Shown: piece by piece, positions 19,351 through 28,129 of the stretch | Numbering within the stretch: the first letter of the stretch is position 1 | How the letters are laid out: every line of letters starts with the position of its first letter | Source of the DNA: Chrysochromulina tobinii | Lineage: Eukaryota > Haptophyta > Prymnesiales > Chrysochromulinaceae | Direction of reading: 5' to 3' | DNA length: 28,525 nucleotides | Assembly (NCBI GenBank): GCA_001275005.1 | Contig: JWZX01003204.1 | Coordinates: forward strand, 1-28,525 | Notes under the pieces: generated by a model | What the model saw: only the letters and a program-made list of their open reading frames with translations | The model's database searches: none | What the model was told of the DNA's origin: nothing | Program-made: the position numbers and the translations under genes

Positions 19351-20508
19351 ATGCCGACGCGCAGAGAGTACGATACGGTCGGCTACGACGACGACTACGA
19401 CGACGACGTGAATGACGCTCGTCGTGTCGGTGGCGGCAGCAGTAGACGACCGCGGCACGGCAGCGACCGTGGCGGCTGCTTGTCGTGCTGCTGTCGATGT
19501 CTCTTCTGGCTCACGTTGATTGGTGCATGCGCTAGTGCCTCGCTTGCCCTTGGCATCGCAGCCTGGCGTCGCGGCCATCCGGTCGCTTCTGGCAAGCGCG
19601 TTGAGACGGGATCCATCACGGCGGTGCCGGCGCAGACGTCAGCGCAGCAGCCTACAGCTGCCCTGGTGTCGGAACATGTGCTGATCTCACTTCAGCAGCA
19701 GTCGCTGCCACCTCCGCTGGAAACGCACGAGCCCCCGCCGCCACCGCCTGCATGGGTTCGCAGCCCGCTGCCGCCACCACCGCCGAAAGCTCCGGGGCCG
19801 CCGCCGAAGCCGCCGCCGCCGCCGCTCCCGAGCCCACCGCCGTACCCGCCGCCGCCGCCAAGCCCTCACCCGCCGCATCCTCCGGGCTGCGCCCTCTGGT
19901 GCACGTCGATGGAGGATGGTCACTGCAACTTTTCCGGCCATCTCGCACGCTGTGCCTGCGCGACCTGCATCTTCTGCGCCTCCGCCAAAGGCAAGGAGCT
20001 CTGCACTGAGCAAAACCCCTTCCTCAACTCCCCGCCACCGCCACCTTGCCGTGGTGTGGGCTGCGTGGGTTCGCCGCCGCCACGGCCGTCGCCACGCCCA
20101 CCGCCACTACCGCCAGCGACCAAGGATTCCACCGCGTCGCCCCCGCCACCAGAGGCCACCCTCACGCCGTCGGGAGGCACCCAGCCTCTGGTGACCGCCG
20201 CCGCCGCCGTGCTACCCCCGCCTGGGCCTGTACCGAGTCCCACGGCGCGACTCGCTGCAGCTCTGAGTACCAAGGAGAAGGCCGATGCAATCCGAGTTGA
20301 TCTCGGCCTCGATGCGGCCCTCTCGATCGCGCAGGTCGCGGAGCAGGCAGCGTTGCAGCTTGGCCTCAGCGGCGGATCCGTGACCGGCCTCAGGGAGAGC
20401 ATCGATCGCGCCTTCGCGGAGCTGGGCTTGTCTGAACGACCGACGCTGACACCGCGTGGTGACGTGGCGAACGCGAGCAAACGCGAATTACCACCCGGCT
20501 GGAGGTGA
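19351..20508 (+). CDS. Single-pass, proline-rich, cysteine-containing membrane protein (385 aa)
   Basis: No enzyme family recognised. ATG 19351 starts an acidic, Asp/Tyr-rich cytosolic N-terminus (REYDTVGYDDDYDDD), then a Cys cluster and one membrane helix (about residues 50-75, FWLLTLIGACASASLALG-like), so probably a type II membrane or signal-anchor protein. The outer part has extensin-like proline blocks (PPPPPKAPGPPPKPPPPP, then PPPRPSPRPPPLPP) around a small Cys module: C-x3-C-x7-C-x8-C-x-C-x2-C-x2-C...C (CALWCTSMEDGHC..., about 176-214). The C-terminal 85 residues are non-repetitive and helical (LSTKEKADAIRVDLGLDAAL). Pro-rich plus CxxWC-like Cys modules are common in algal cell-surface glycoproteins. 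The open frame extends upstream but without an ATG; a TCAAACAG just upstream could be a 3' splice site. Confidence 0.68.
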   Translation: MPTRREYDTVGYDDDYDDDVNDARRVGGGSSRRPRHGSDRGGCLSCCCRCLFWLTLIGACASASLALGIAAWRRGHPVASGKRVETGSITAVPAQTSAQQPTAALVSEHVLISLQQQSLPPPLETHEPPPPPPAWVRSPLPPPPPKAPGPPPKPPPPPLPSPPPYPPPPPSPHPPHPPGCALWCTSMEDGHCNFSGHLARCACATCIFCASAKGKELCTEQNPFLNSPPPPPCRGVGCVGSPPPRPSPRPPPLPPATKDSTASPPPPEATLTPSGGTQPLVTAAAAVLPPPGPVPSPTARLAAALSTKEKADAIRVDLGLDAALSIAQVAEQAALQLGLSGGSVTGLRESIDRAFAELGLSERPTLTPRGDVANASKRELPPGWR

Positions 20509-20569
20509 AAAGATTTTTTTCACAGCAACGGGTGTGAACGTTCACAGGCTCGTAAGTCTCCGCTTGCAA

Positions 20570-21481
20570 ATGGCCGCTCGTGAACCAAGTGGCTCGGGCG
20601 ACGGCGACGGCGTTGACGTCCACGCCAGTCGTCTCGATGATGGCGACACGACGACCATTCTCAGTGGCGAGTGCGCCTCGAGTGGCGAGCTCGCCCTCAT
20701 CGACGTCAGCGATGGCAGCAACGTTAGGTTACTCACTTATGCGTGGCTGTCGACCCACGTGCGTGCCCTTGCCATCGCACTTGAACGAGCGGCAGCTGCC
20801 TCGCTGTGCTGCCAGCCGGTGGCCCTCGTGCAGGGCAGCTGGTGCGCCGAGTCGGTCGCTGCCATGCTCGCCATTTGGAAGGTGAATGCCGTGTACTGCC
20901 CAGTCGACGCGAACTGGCCAGTTGCTCGAGTTCAGAGCACGCTCGCGGACGCACGTCCACTGGTTCTCCTCTGTTGCCGTCATGTGCTCGGCCGACTGGC
21001 TCTTGATGGCCTCATACCAGTGGTGAGTGTTGAGGATGGACGAATAGTGCACCTACCCAAGCGCGCGGTGTTGCCGGAACCGCCACACACGCTGCCATCC
21101 GGCACACACTACCTGCTCTTCACTAGTGGCACGACCGGACGGCCAAAGGTCGTCTGTGGCTCCCGTACTGGACTTGCCTCACGGCTCCAATGGGGCCGTG
21201 AGGCCTATGGCTTCAAGGCCGACGAGGTGGCCGTGGCCTCGACAGCACCCACATTCATCGACTCATTCATGGAAGTGCTCGGAGCTCTCGATGGCCGCTG
21301 TCCACTCGTCTTGCCACAGGCGCGCCTGCTGCGCTCGCCGCAAGCCTTCCTAGCCTTGGTGCGCACGTGGCGTGTCAGCCGCCTGACGATGGTACCGACG
21401 GCGCTGACGATGCTGCTCGACACGGCGCTCGAGACACTCGAGACTCGCTCGACACGGCGCCCCTCGGGCGCACCAAGGCCG

Positions 21482-21523
<42 letters not shown>

Positions 21524-24500
21524 TCGCTGCCCCATCTGCGGCTGCTATGCTCGAGCGGCGAGGCGCTCACGACGGCGCTTGTCGAGCGTGTGCGGCGTCA
21601 GCTGCCGGCGGTTCGGCTGATCAATCTCTACGGCACGTCGGAATGCTCTGCCGACGTGCTCTGTTTTGAGTGCCTTGCAGGTTCGCCAGGTTCGTCAGGT
21701 TCGTTAGAACAGCCTCCTGCCTACGGGCGTCACGACGGGCGCCGTGACGAGCGCTCTACTGGCGGGCTCGTGCCGCTTGGTTACCCCATCAGTGGCGCGC
21801 GCGTTCGGCTGCTCGCCCCTCAATCTACCGACGCCGCTGGGGACGCCGCTCGGGACGCCGCTCGGGACGGCGCTGGCGTGGCGTGCGGCGCGACGGAGAT
21901 CGAGATCGAGATCGAGATCGAGAACGAGATCGACGCTCCGCTCCGCGAGCATACAGGTGCTCATGACGGCGCCGCGGAGGAGCAGGGCTTTGAGGACGAG
22001 GTGCCCGAGGGTGAGCTGGGGGAGCTGTGGGTAGGCGGTGAGGTCGTGGCCTTAGGCTACCTCGGACAGCCTCAGCTCACAGCCGCCCACTTCCGACGCA
22101 GCCGTTCAATCCGGTGGTTTCGCACCGGCGATCTGGGAAGGCGCGAGGCGCGTACCGGCATGGTCCATTTCCATGGGCGGGCCGACGCGCAGCTCCAGCT
22201 CCGAGGCTACCGAGTGGAGCCGCTCGAGGTCGAGGCAGTCTTCACACGCATGCCTGGTGTGCTGCAAGCAGTAGTCGTGCCCCTTCGAGCGCCAGCCCAG
22301 GCAGCAGCATTCCCTTTTGAAAGCGCGTTGGGCCCTGACGAACCTCCGGGAAGCGCCGTGGCGGGCGTTGAGTTCGGCCCTCCCGGAAGCGCCGTGGCTC
22401 TCATGCTGCTTTGCACGCTCGCTCACGAAGGAACGATCTCTGGCGCCGTACTGGGCGCTCCCGATGAGGGATGCAATCAAAGGTCATCAGAGGTCATCAG
22501 CTCTCATTACGAAGGAACGATCTCTGGCGGGGGCGCTGCCCTTGAGGGTGGAACAGGCTCCGCAGCGCTCAGTACGGCGCTCTCAGACGACGGCAGGGCT
22601 CCCGTCGACCTGTGTGGTCTGCGTGTGCGGCCCGCCGCAAGCTCGCGCGCCATGCACAGCGCATTTGAGGCGTGGGGGCTTGCGCAGTTGCCCTCGTGGA
22701 TGATCCCCTCCTCCTTTGTCATTCTCGACACGCTCCCGAGGCTCGGTTAGCCTGATTGCATGCTGATTGCCCTCCTCATCAGCTGATTGCCTTCCTCATT
22801 CTCGACACGCTCCCGAGGCTCGGTTAGCCTGGCAATCTCGACCGCATCCGTATGGCGCGCGCTCGCATGCAAGTGCTCACTATGACGCCTCGCCACTCTC
22901 CCCACAGGTACGGGCAAGCTCGACCGCATCCGGATGGCGCGCGCGGCGCCGTGGCTGCAGCTGATGCTCAACGAGGCGCTGGCCGCTCCCTCCGACGCGA
23001 GCGCGCTTGGCGCTCCCTCGCCTGCAAGTGCTCAGGACGGCGCTCCCTCGCACGCCGAGTCGCCTACCGGTGAAGTGCATGCAGGTGCTCATGACAGCGC
23101 TCCCTCGCACGCCGAGTCGCCTCCCGCTCTCCCACACGTGGCGTTAGATGGCGCTGCTTGCCTCGAGATCACGCCAGCCGCGCTCTGTGAGAGCCTTGCT
23201 GGTTCGTCAGGTTCGTCAGGTTCGTCTGCGCCTCCCGTACTCGAGATCACGCCAGCCGCGCCGCCGCACGGCGTCGTGGAAGGCGGCCGGTCCACAGCCG
23301 CCCTTGCCGCGCTCTGTGCCACGCTTGGCCGTCTGCTGGGGCTTCGTGGGCCCGTGCTCGCTGACGCGCCCTTTGGTGCGATGGGTGGTACCTCCATGTT
23401 GGCCGTCCGGCTGGCCGTTGAGTTACACCAGGAGGCTGGCTGGGAAATGCCTCCCGAGGCGTTGCTGACGAGCCCGACGCTGCGTGCGGCTGCGCGCTCG
23501 ATGCGCCGCGAAGACGCCCGACACGATGACGATGACGAGGAGGAGGAGGCGTATGGTGACGCCGAGCGATCTCGACAGCGATCTCAACGGCTCGCTCGTG
23601 TAGCCCTCGACGGGTGGGGTCAGTACGTGGGTACCGAGGATCCCCACATGCCCAACCCCCACATGCCCACTTCGCTGCAGCGCAGCGCAGGCGGCGCGAG
23701 AGGGGGGGCGAGCGGAGGCGCGAGCGGCGGCGCGATGCCGAGCTCTCAAGACGGCGCGATACCGGGCGCTCAAGACGGCGCGATGCCGGGTGCTCAAGAC
23801 GGCGCGATGCCTGGCGCTCAAGACGGCGCGATGTCGGGCGCTCAAGACGGCGCGATGCCGAGCTCTCGAAAGCGCAAGAGCTGCTCGAACAACGACAGCG
23901 ACGGCGGCGGCGGCAGCGGTGGCGGCAGTGGCGATAGCATCAGCAGCAGCAGCGATGTATGGCAGGTGCGTGCGTGGGCGGAAGGCGGGCGCGCGGAGAG
24001 GGGCGAGGCAGCCTGGGCCTTGGCGGGGGCGGGCAGCGTGTTCATCGTGGGTGGGGCAAACAAGCGCATGGCCCTCGCAGCTGACTCACTTCCTTTGTGT
24101 GGCAAGGACATGGCTGCGGCTGACCCACCTACTTTGTGCAGTGCCATGGTAGCTTCTGGGCTGCGCACGTGGACTCGAGCAGAAGGCAACGCAGCAGAGG
24201 TGAATGCACCGGAGGGCATCGCGGCAGGGGGCATGACACCGGAGGGCATCGCACAAGAGGGCATGGCGACGCTGCGCCTCGCCTGGAAGCATGAGCTGGG
24301 CCGGTGCGTCGATGCAGCCCCGCTGCTCGTCTGTGAAGCGTGGGACCATCCCTGTGAACGGTGGGACCATCCCGGCAGCAGCGTCCATAGCGGCGTGGTC
24401 AGTGGCGGAGGGATCAGCGGCGGCGGCGAGCGTGAAGGCGTACATGCATGCGGAGCCATCACGGAGACGGCGCGCGCTGTATGTTGCTACGTGGGCTCCC

Positions 24501-25772
24501 ACGCCGGCAGGTATGCGATCACTGATGACCACTGATGACCACTGATGACCACTGATGACCACTGATGACCACTGATTGCCACTGACGACACCTTCATCAA
24601 CCTTCATGGGCTCCCACGCCGGCAGGCTGGCTGCGGTTTGCCTCGCGACCGGTTCCGAAATTTGGTGCACGCAACTGCCAGATCGCATCGAGGCCAGCTG
24701 TGCCGTCTCTGCCGACGGCGCGGCCCTCTTCGTCGGCGGATACGACGAGCATCTGCATGCAGTGCGACGCTCTGATGGGGTCAGGCTGTGGAGCCGGCGC
24801 GCGCGAGGCGTCATCAAGGGGGGCGCCATCTGCCTACCGGATCGCGGGCGAGATTTAGGGCGAGATGGTGGCGCAGATTGCGGCGCTCTCCTGAGCGGCT
24901 GCTTTGGCGGCGCTTTGGTCGCGCTCACCCCGACTAGTGGGCGGCTCCTGTGGGAGTACCGGTGTGGCAGTGCGCTCTTCGCTCGGCCGGTGGTTGATGG
25001 GCGAAGGCGGCACGTGTATGTGGTGGACCTGCGAGGCTGCATCCACTGCGTGCGCTACTACGTGTCGCCCTCGTCCTCGTCCTCGCCCTCGTCCTCAACT
25101 GCTTCCGCAGTGGCCTCAGTCTCGCCAGCGGCGGCGGCTTCCGCCACCATGGCAATGGCCTCCCCCACCCCTCCATCAACCTCCGCGCCGTCCTCTCCCG
25201 CCTCTTCGTTTGGGTTCGAACTCGCCTGGCGTCGCAGCCTAGGGGAAACGGTCGCCCTCTTTGCCTCCCCCGCGCTCGCCGACGACGCGGTGCTGCTGGG
25301 CGGCGTCGATGGGCGCCTACGCGCCCTCTCGGGCGCGTCCGGCGAGATGCTCTGGGAGATGGACCTCGGGGGAGCTATCTTTGCGACACCGTGCATCGCC
25401 GCTTCGCTCGGGGCCGACGAGGGCACTCATTGCTTCGCCACCTGCCAGACTGGCCGGCTGCACTGCATCCGGGCGGCCGATGGTCAGCCCCGCTGGACCA
25501 CGGCTCCCGCCAAATTCGAAGGGCACGCCTCCCCGGCCGTGGAGACGGTGTTTGCGCACGTTGGCCCTCGTCTTGGGTCGAGTATGGTCTGTGCAGCGGC
25601 CACGGATGGCTCCCTCCATCTCTTTCGGTCCTCAGATGGCCTGCCGGTGCTGGCGAGCCCCTTGAAGCTGCCCGCGCCCATCTTCTCCTCGCCCGTGCTC
25701 TGTGCACGCCGCGTCGTCGTGGGCTGTCGTGATGATGCTCTGTACTGCATTCACATGGAGTCATTCAGGTAG
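20570..25772 (+). CDS. AASDH-like acyl-activating enzyme: adenylation domain, carrier domain, PQQ-type beta-propeller
   Basis: Homologue of AASDH (acyl-CoA synthetase family member 4, beta-alanine-activating enzyme), which adenylates a carboxylate and loads it on its own phosphopantetheine arm. Exons 20570-22745, 22908-24510 and 24626-25772 (4926 nt, 1641 aa; human protein about 1100). Adenylation motifs: LLFTSGTTGRPKVV (about 182-195), NLYGTSECSAD (about 350-360), WFRTGDLGR (about 515), FHGRADAQLQLRGYRVEPLE, and PRLGTGKLDR, formed across the first splice junction with catalytic Lys729. The carrier domain has LADAPFGAMGGTSMLAVRL, with Ser888 as the pantetheine site. The C-terminal ~560 residues carry PQQ/WD-like blades such as GRLAAVCLATGSEIW, GRLLWEYRCGSALFARPV and GRLRALSGASGEMLWEMDLGGAIFATP. 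Extra length comes from repeats (DGAMPGAQ, Asp/Glu, Ser runs). ATG 20570 lies 61 bp after the upstream stop. In vivo substrate remains unclear even for animal members. Confidence 0.9.
22425..22529 (+). repeat. 84-bp in-frame duplication carrying antisense intron-type units
   Basis: ACGAAGGAACGATCTCTGGCG occurs at 22425-22445 and 22509-22529. The intervening sequence contains GATGCAATCA and two GGTCATCAG units, the reverse complement of the CTGATGACC/TGATTGC units in introns. The 84-nt spacing is 28 codons, so the reading frame of the adenylation domain is kept. Confidence 0.85.
22746..22907 (+). other. AASDH-like intron 1, containing copies of both flanking exon ends
   Basis: Donor GT at 22746, acceptor AG at 22906-22907. 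Splicing gives CTC-G|GT-ACG-GGC-AAG (Leu-Gly-Thr-Gly-Lys), the A10 motif. The 36 bp across the donor (22719-22754) recur perfectly at 22796-22831. Directly after, 22831-22861 matches the start of exon 2 (22913-22943) with two changes. The first part also has CTGATTGCC units. Retention gives an immediate TAG. Confidence 0.9.
23735..23868 (+). repeat. 27-bp tandem repeat encoding DGAMPGAQ-type units
   Basis: About five copies of GGCGCTCAAGACGGCGCGATGCC-like units lie in AASDH-like exon 2 between the carrier domain and the propeller. They encode (S/G)AQDGAMPG and are bounded on both sides by a PSS unit. Confidence 0.85.
24511..24625 (+). other. AASDH-like intron 2, flanked by 20-bp direct repeats and filled with TGATGACCAC units
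   Basis: Donor GT at 24511, acceptor AG at 24624-24625. Splicing gives GGC-AG|G-CTG (Gly-Arg-Leu) and continues the first propeller blade. TGGGCTCCCACGCCGGCAGG occurs at 24492-24511 and 24607-24626; the offset of 115 equals the intron length. The interior has about five perfect tandem CACTGATGAC decamers, then ACTGATTGCCACTGACGAC. Confidence 0.9.
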
Positions 25773-26425
25773 TAAAGTGGAGCGCGTGCAGGCCGCTGGC
25801 GCAGGCCGCAGCCACCGGTGTAGGTGCGGCTCTTGCCCCGCGGCGTCGACTGCCCGGTGTACTTCCAGGGGGTAGTCATGTTTATATCACCTGGCCGCGA
25901 CTGCGGCCAAGCACTATGTTGAAACACCATAGCAATTGCACCATAGGATAATTTCCTGAGTGTTGAAACGCCCTCCCCCATGGTGCATGGAATCTTGCTG
26001 CACAACAATCAAGCGGGCTCACGCCCGAACCGTTACTTACACAATAGGATGCCGGCCCCTAGTGGCCAGCTCTCGGGCATGCCGATTATAAATCATCATC
26101 CCTAACTTGTGATGCACAGAGAAGACTCGCACATGCAATCACATGCACCCGGGTAGCCGGGACAGGCGAGGCCGAGGGTGGGCCTTTGCGTCGAACGATG
26201 CTCGAAGGACGTGGATTGAGTCAAACATCCTGATGACCGCACAATCAAAGATTTCCACACTTCATCAGCCTCTGGCACGTGCCCTTCCCCTCCTTCCAAA
26301 GTGAGCCTCGGAGGATTGATGAGTGTGTACCGGTAATTAGTTTCTGGAGGAGTGTCGCGTCACCCCCTAGGAGACTGACGCGTCTCCACTCCAACGCTTC
26401 TTCCAACTTCTCCGCCGTCGCGACC
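25773..26425. other. Intergenic region between AASDH-like and orphan genes
   Basis: About 650 bp. It contains a perfect 7-bp stem, 4-base loop inverted repeat (TGGCCGC-GACT-GCGGCCA, 25892-25909). Its AT content is higher than in the exons. An open frame runs into the downstream gene from 26279 but has no ATG before 26426. No tRNA or other RNA gene recognised. Confidence 0.55.
26087..26092 (+). promoter_or_regulatory. Possible TATA box for the orphan gene
   Basis: TATAAA in the context GATTATAAATCATC, about 335 bp before the ATG at 26426. It would fit only if there is a long 5' UTR, and a chance match is possible. Confidence 0.2.
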
Positions 26426-28129
26426 ATGGACAAGTGGCCGCTTGAGTGGGCCGTCACTGGGACGGCACTGGCTGTTGAGGGCCCTCAGCCGTTTCCCGTG
26501 AGGAGGAATGAAGAGACCGGCGAGTGGCGCGCACCGTATCCAGCCGCCTTCGACACCCGGCTGCACGCCTCGCTCCCGCGCCCCTCGGCTGGGCCGTCTG
26601 ACTTTGACGAGCTATGTATGAAGGTGATCAAGGCCGGCGACATGACTGCCGTGATACACGACAAGGTTCGAGACGAGGTTCGTTTTGAAGTGGCAGTCGC
26701 AATGGTGTACGCACGAAAGAACCCACATATCATTGAAGAAGGCGGCAGGATGAGGGCGCTCGCTGGCAACTCGACGGTGCAGGCGCTGTGGCGTCGCATT
26801 GCAGAAGAGTGCCGCTTCTCGGAGGAGGAGAAGCCAGCCCCGCTCGGAAGCAAGATCTCCAAGGTGGCGAAGTATGCGCGGACGATCTTAACCGAGAAGT
26901 GGAGCGATATACAGTTGCCGAATTTCGGGGCGTGGCGTACGAATGAATTTATGTCCTACATTGAGGGCTTGGGGAACCTCATCGATGGATTCAACCCGAA
27001 CGCGTACGACCCGAAGCTCTGTGAGGCCCTCCGGCGGCTGGGAGAGAAGTGCATTGAAAAAGCGGCTCGCAGAGAAGAGCAAGGATTCATCGAGAGCCAG
27101 GATGCAGGCACGACGAGCGTTGTGATGCATGCCGAGGCGATGAATGAGGCGAGGGCTTACGAAGCACCGCTGGCCTATGCTGCAGAAGAAGCTGCTGCGA
27201 AGGCACACGCACGAAGCACCGAGCCGCGATCTACGGCCAAGCGTCAATGCCTGGAGGCCGTTGCGGTGTGCGCGGGCGCGTCCTCTAGCGCGGTCGCGCC
27301 CCCCTCTGGCCCGGTCACGCCCTCCTACGGCGCGGTCGTGCCCCCCTACGGAGTGGTCGTGCCACCCTACGGCGCGGTCGTGCCCCCCTACGGCGCAGTC
27401 GTGCCCCCCTCTGGCGCGGTCGCGCCCGCGCCGGCGTGTGCGCGCCCGCCCGCGCCGCCGTCTCCGCCCAAGCCCATGCAGGCGGGGTCACCCGGACCGT
27501 CTGCGTCGCTCATGCCGCCCGGGCATGCCGTGCCGCCCGCGCCGCCCGTGCATGTCGTCTCGCGCGTGCCGCCCGTGCATGCCGTGCCGCTCGGGCCGCT
27601 CGTGCCGCTCATGCCGGCTGTGCAGGCTGTGCCGCTCATGCAGGCTGTGCAGCGCGGCCCAGCGCCATCGGTCGCCTCGCTCATTGCCGGCCAAGACCAC
27701 CCATGGAGAATTCAGCAGGCGCAGCAGGCGCAGCAGGCGCAGCAGGCACAGCAGCAGGCACAGCAGCAGGCGCAGCAGGCGCAGCAGCAGGCGCAGCAGC
27801 AGGCGCGGCAGCAGGCGCAGCAGGCGCAGCTGGCCGGTGCCGCGGAGCGAGTTGTGCAGAACTCGCGTGCAGCACATGAGCAGTTTGTCGCTCGGGTGTG
27901 GAGTGATGGCGGAGTGGAGAGGTCAAACCATCATGGGGCGGGCCACGGCCCTGGCAAGAACGAGGACGAGCTCGATGAGGAAACCGGGGGCGGCTCCGTG
28001 AGCGGCGGCTCGTTGAGCTCCTTGATGATCTACGACTCGAAAGAGGACGATCAAGGAGGGGAGGGGGGGTTCGGGGACTTTCACTCGTTGTCGCTCGCGG
28101 CCTCCGCCCTCTTAGGGTTTCGTCACTAG
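26426..28129 (+). CDS. Orphan protein: predicted helical N-terminal half, Pro-rich and Gln-Ala-rich C-terminal half (567 aa)
   Basis: Not recognised. ATG 26426 has a good context (GACCATGG). Residues about 50-240 look globular and probably helical (DFDELCMKVIKAGDMTAVIH, VRFEVAVAMVYARKNPHI, ALWRRIAEECRFSEEEK, FMSYIEGLGNLIDGFNP), with an Ala/Glu-rich helix to about 270. Then come four to five PPYGAVV-type heptads, an extended Pro/Val/Met region, a QAQQAQQ tract of about 40 residues and an acidic Ser/Gly-rich tail (EDELDEETGGG). No signal peptide, membrane helix or known catalytic motif. The single-exon structure and coding-like N-half support a real gene. A nuclear or cytosolic regulatory protein is possible from composition only. 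A gene captured or carried by a mobile element cannot be excluded. Confidence 0.6.
   Translation: MDKWPLEWAVTGTALAVEGPQPFPVRRNEETGEWRAPYPAAFDTRLHASLPRPSAGPSDFDELCMKVIKAGDMTAVIHDKVRDEVRFEVAVAMVYARKNPHIIEEGGRMRALAGNSTVQALWRRIAEECRFSEEEKPAPLGSKISKVAKYARTILTEKWSDIQLPNFGAWRTNEFMSYIEGLGNLIDGFNPNAYDPKLCEALRRLGEKCIEKAARREEQGFIESQDAGTTSVVMHAEAMNEARAYEAPLAYAAEEAAAKAHARSTEPRSTAKRQCLEAVAVCAGASSSAVAPPSGPVTPSYGAVVPPYGVVVPPYGAVVPPYGAVVPPSGAVAPAPACARPPAPPSPPKPMQAGSPGPSASLMPPGHAVPPAPPVHVVSRVPPVHAVPLGPLVPLMPAVQAVPLMQAVQRGPAPSVASLIAGQDHPWRIQQAQQAQQAQQAQQQAQQQAQQAQQQAQQQARQQAQQAQLAGAAERVVQNSRAAHEQFVARVWSDGGVERSNHHGAGHGPGKNEDELDEETGGGSVSGGSLSSLMIYDSKEDDQGGEGGFGDFHSLSLAASALLGFRH
27298..27424 (+). repeat. 21-bp tandem repeats encoding PPYGAVV
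   Basis: About five to six CCCCCCTACGGCGCGGTCGTG-type units in the orphan gene, encoding P(P/S)(Y/S)G(A/V)VV. The units alternate Tyr and Ser at the third position. Confidence 0.85.
27716..27834 (+). repeat. CAG/GCG repeat encoding a Gln-Ala tract
   Basis: A mixed CAGCAGGCG / CAGCAGGCA array encodes QAQQAQQAQQ... in the orphan gene. All three forward frames stay open across it, so frame shifts here would not be detected by stops. Confidence 0.9.

Noticed and set aside
22448-22500. Possible 53-nt intron (GT...AG) in the AASDH-like exon 1
   Set aside because: Its removal would shift the frame; the 84-bp repeat is in frame without splicing.
25773-26425. tRNA or small RNA gene
   Set aside because: I found no cloverleaf-like arms or conserved A/B box pair in this stretch.
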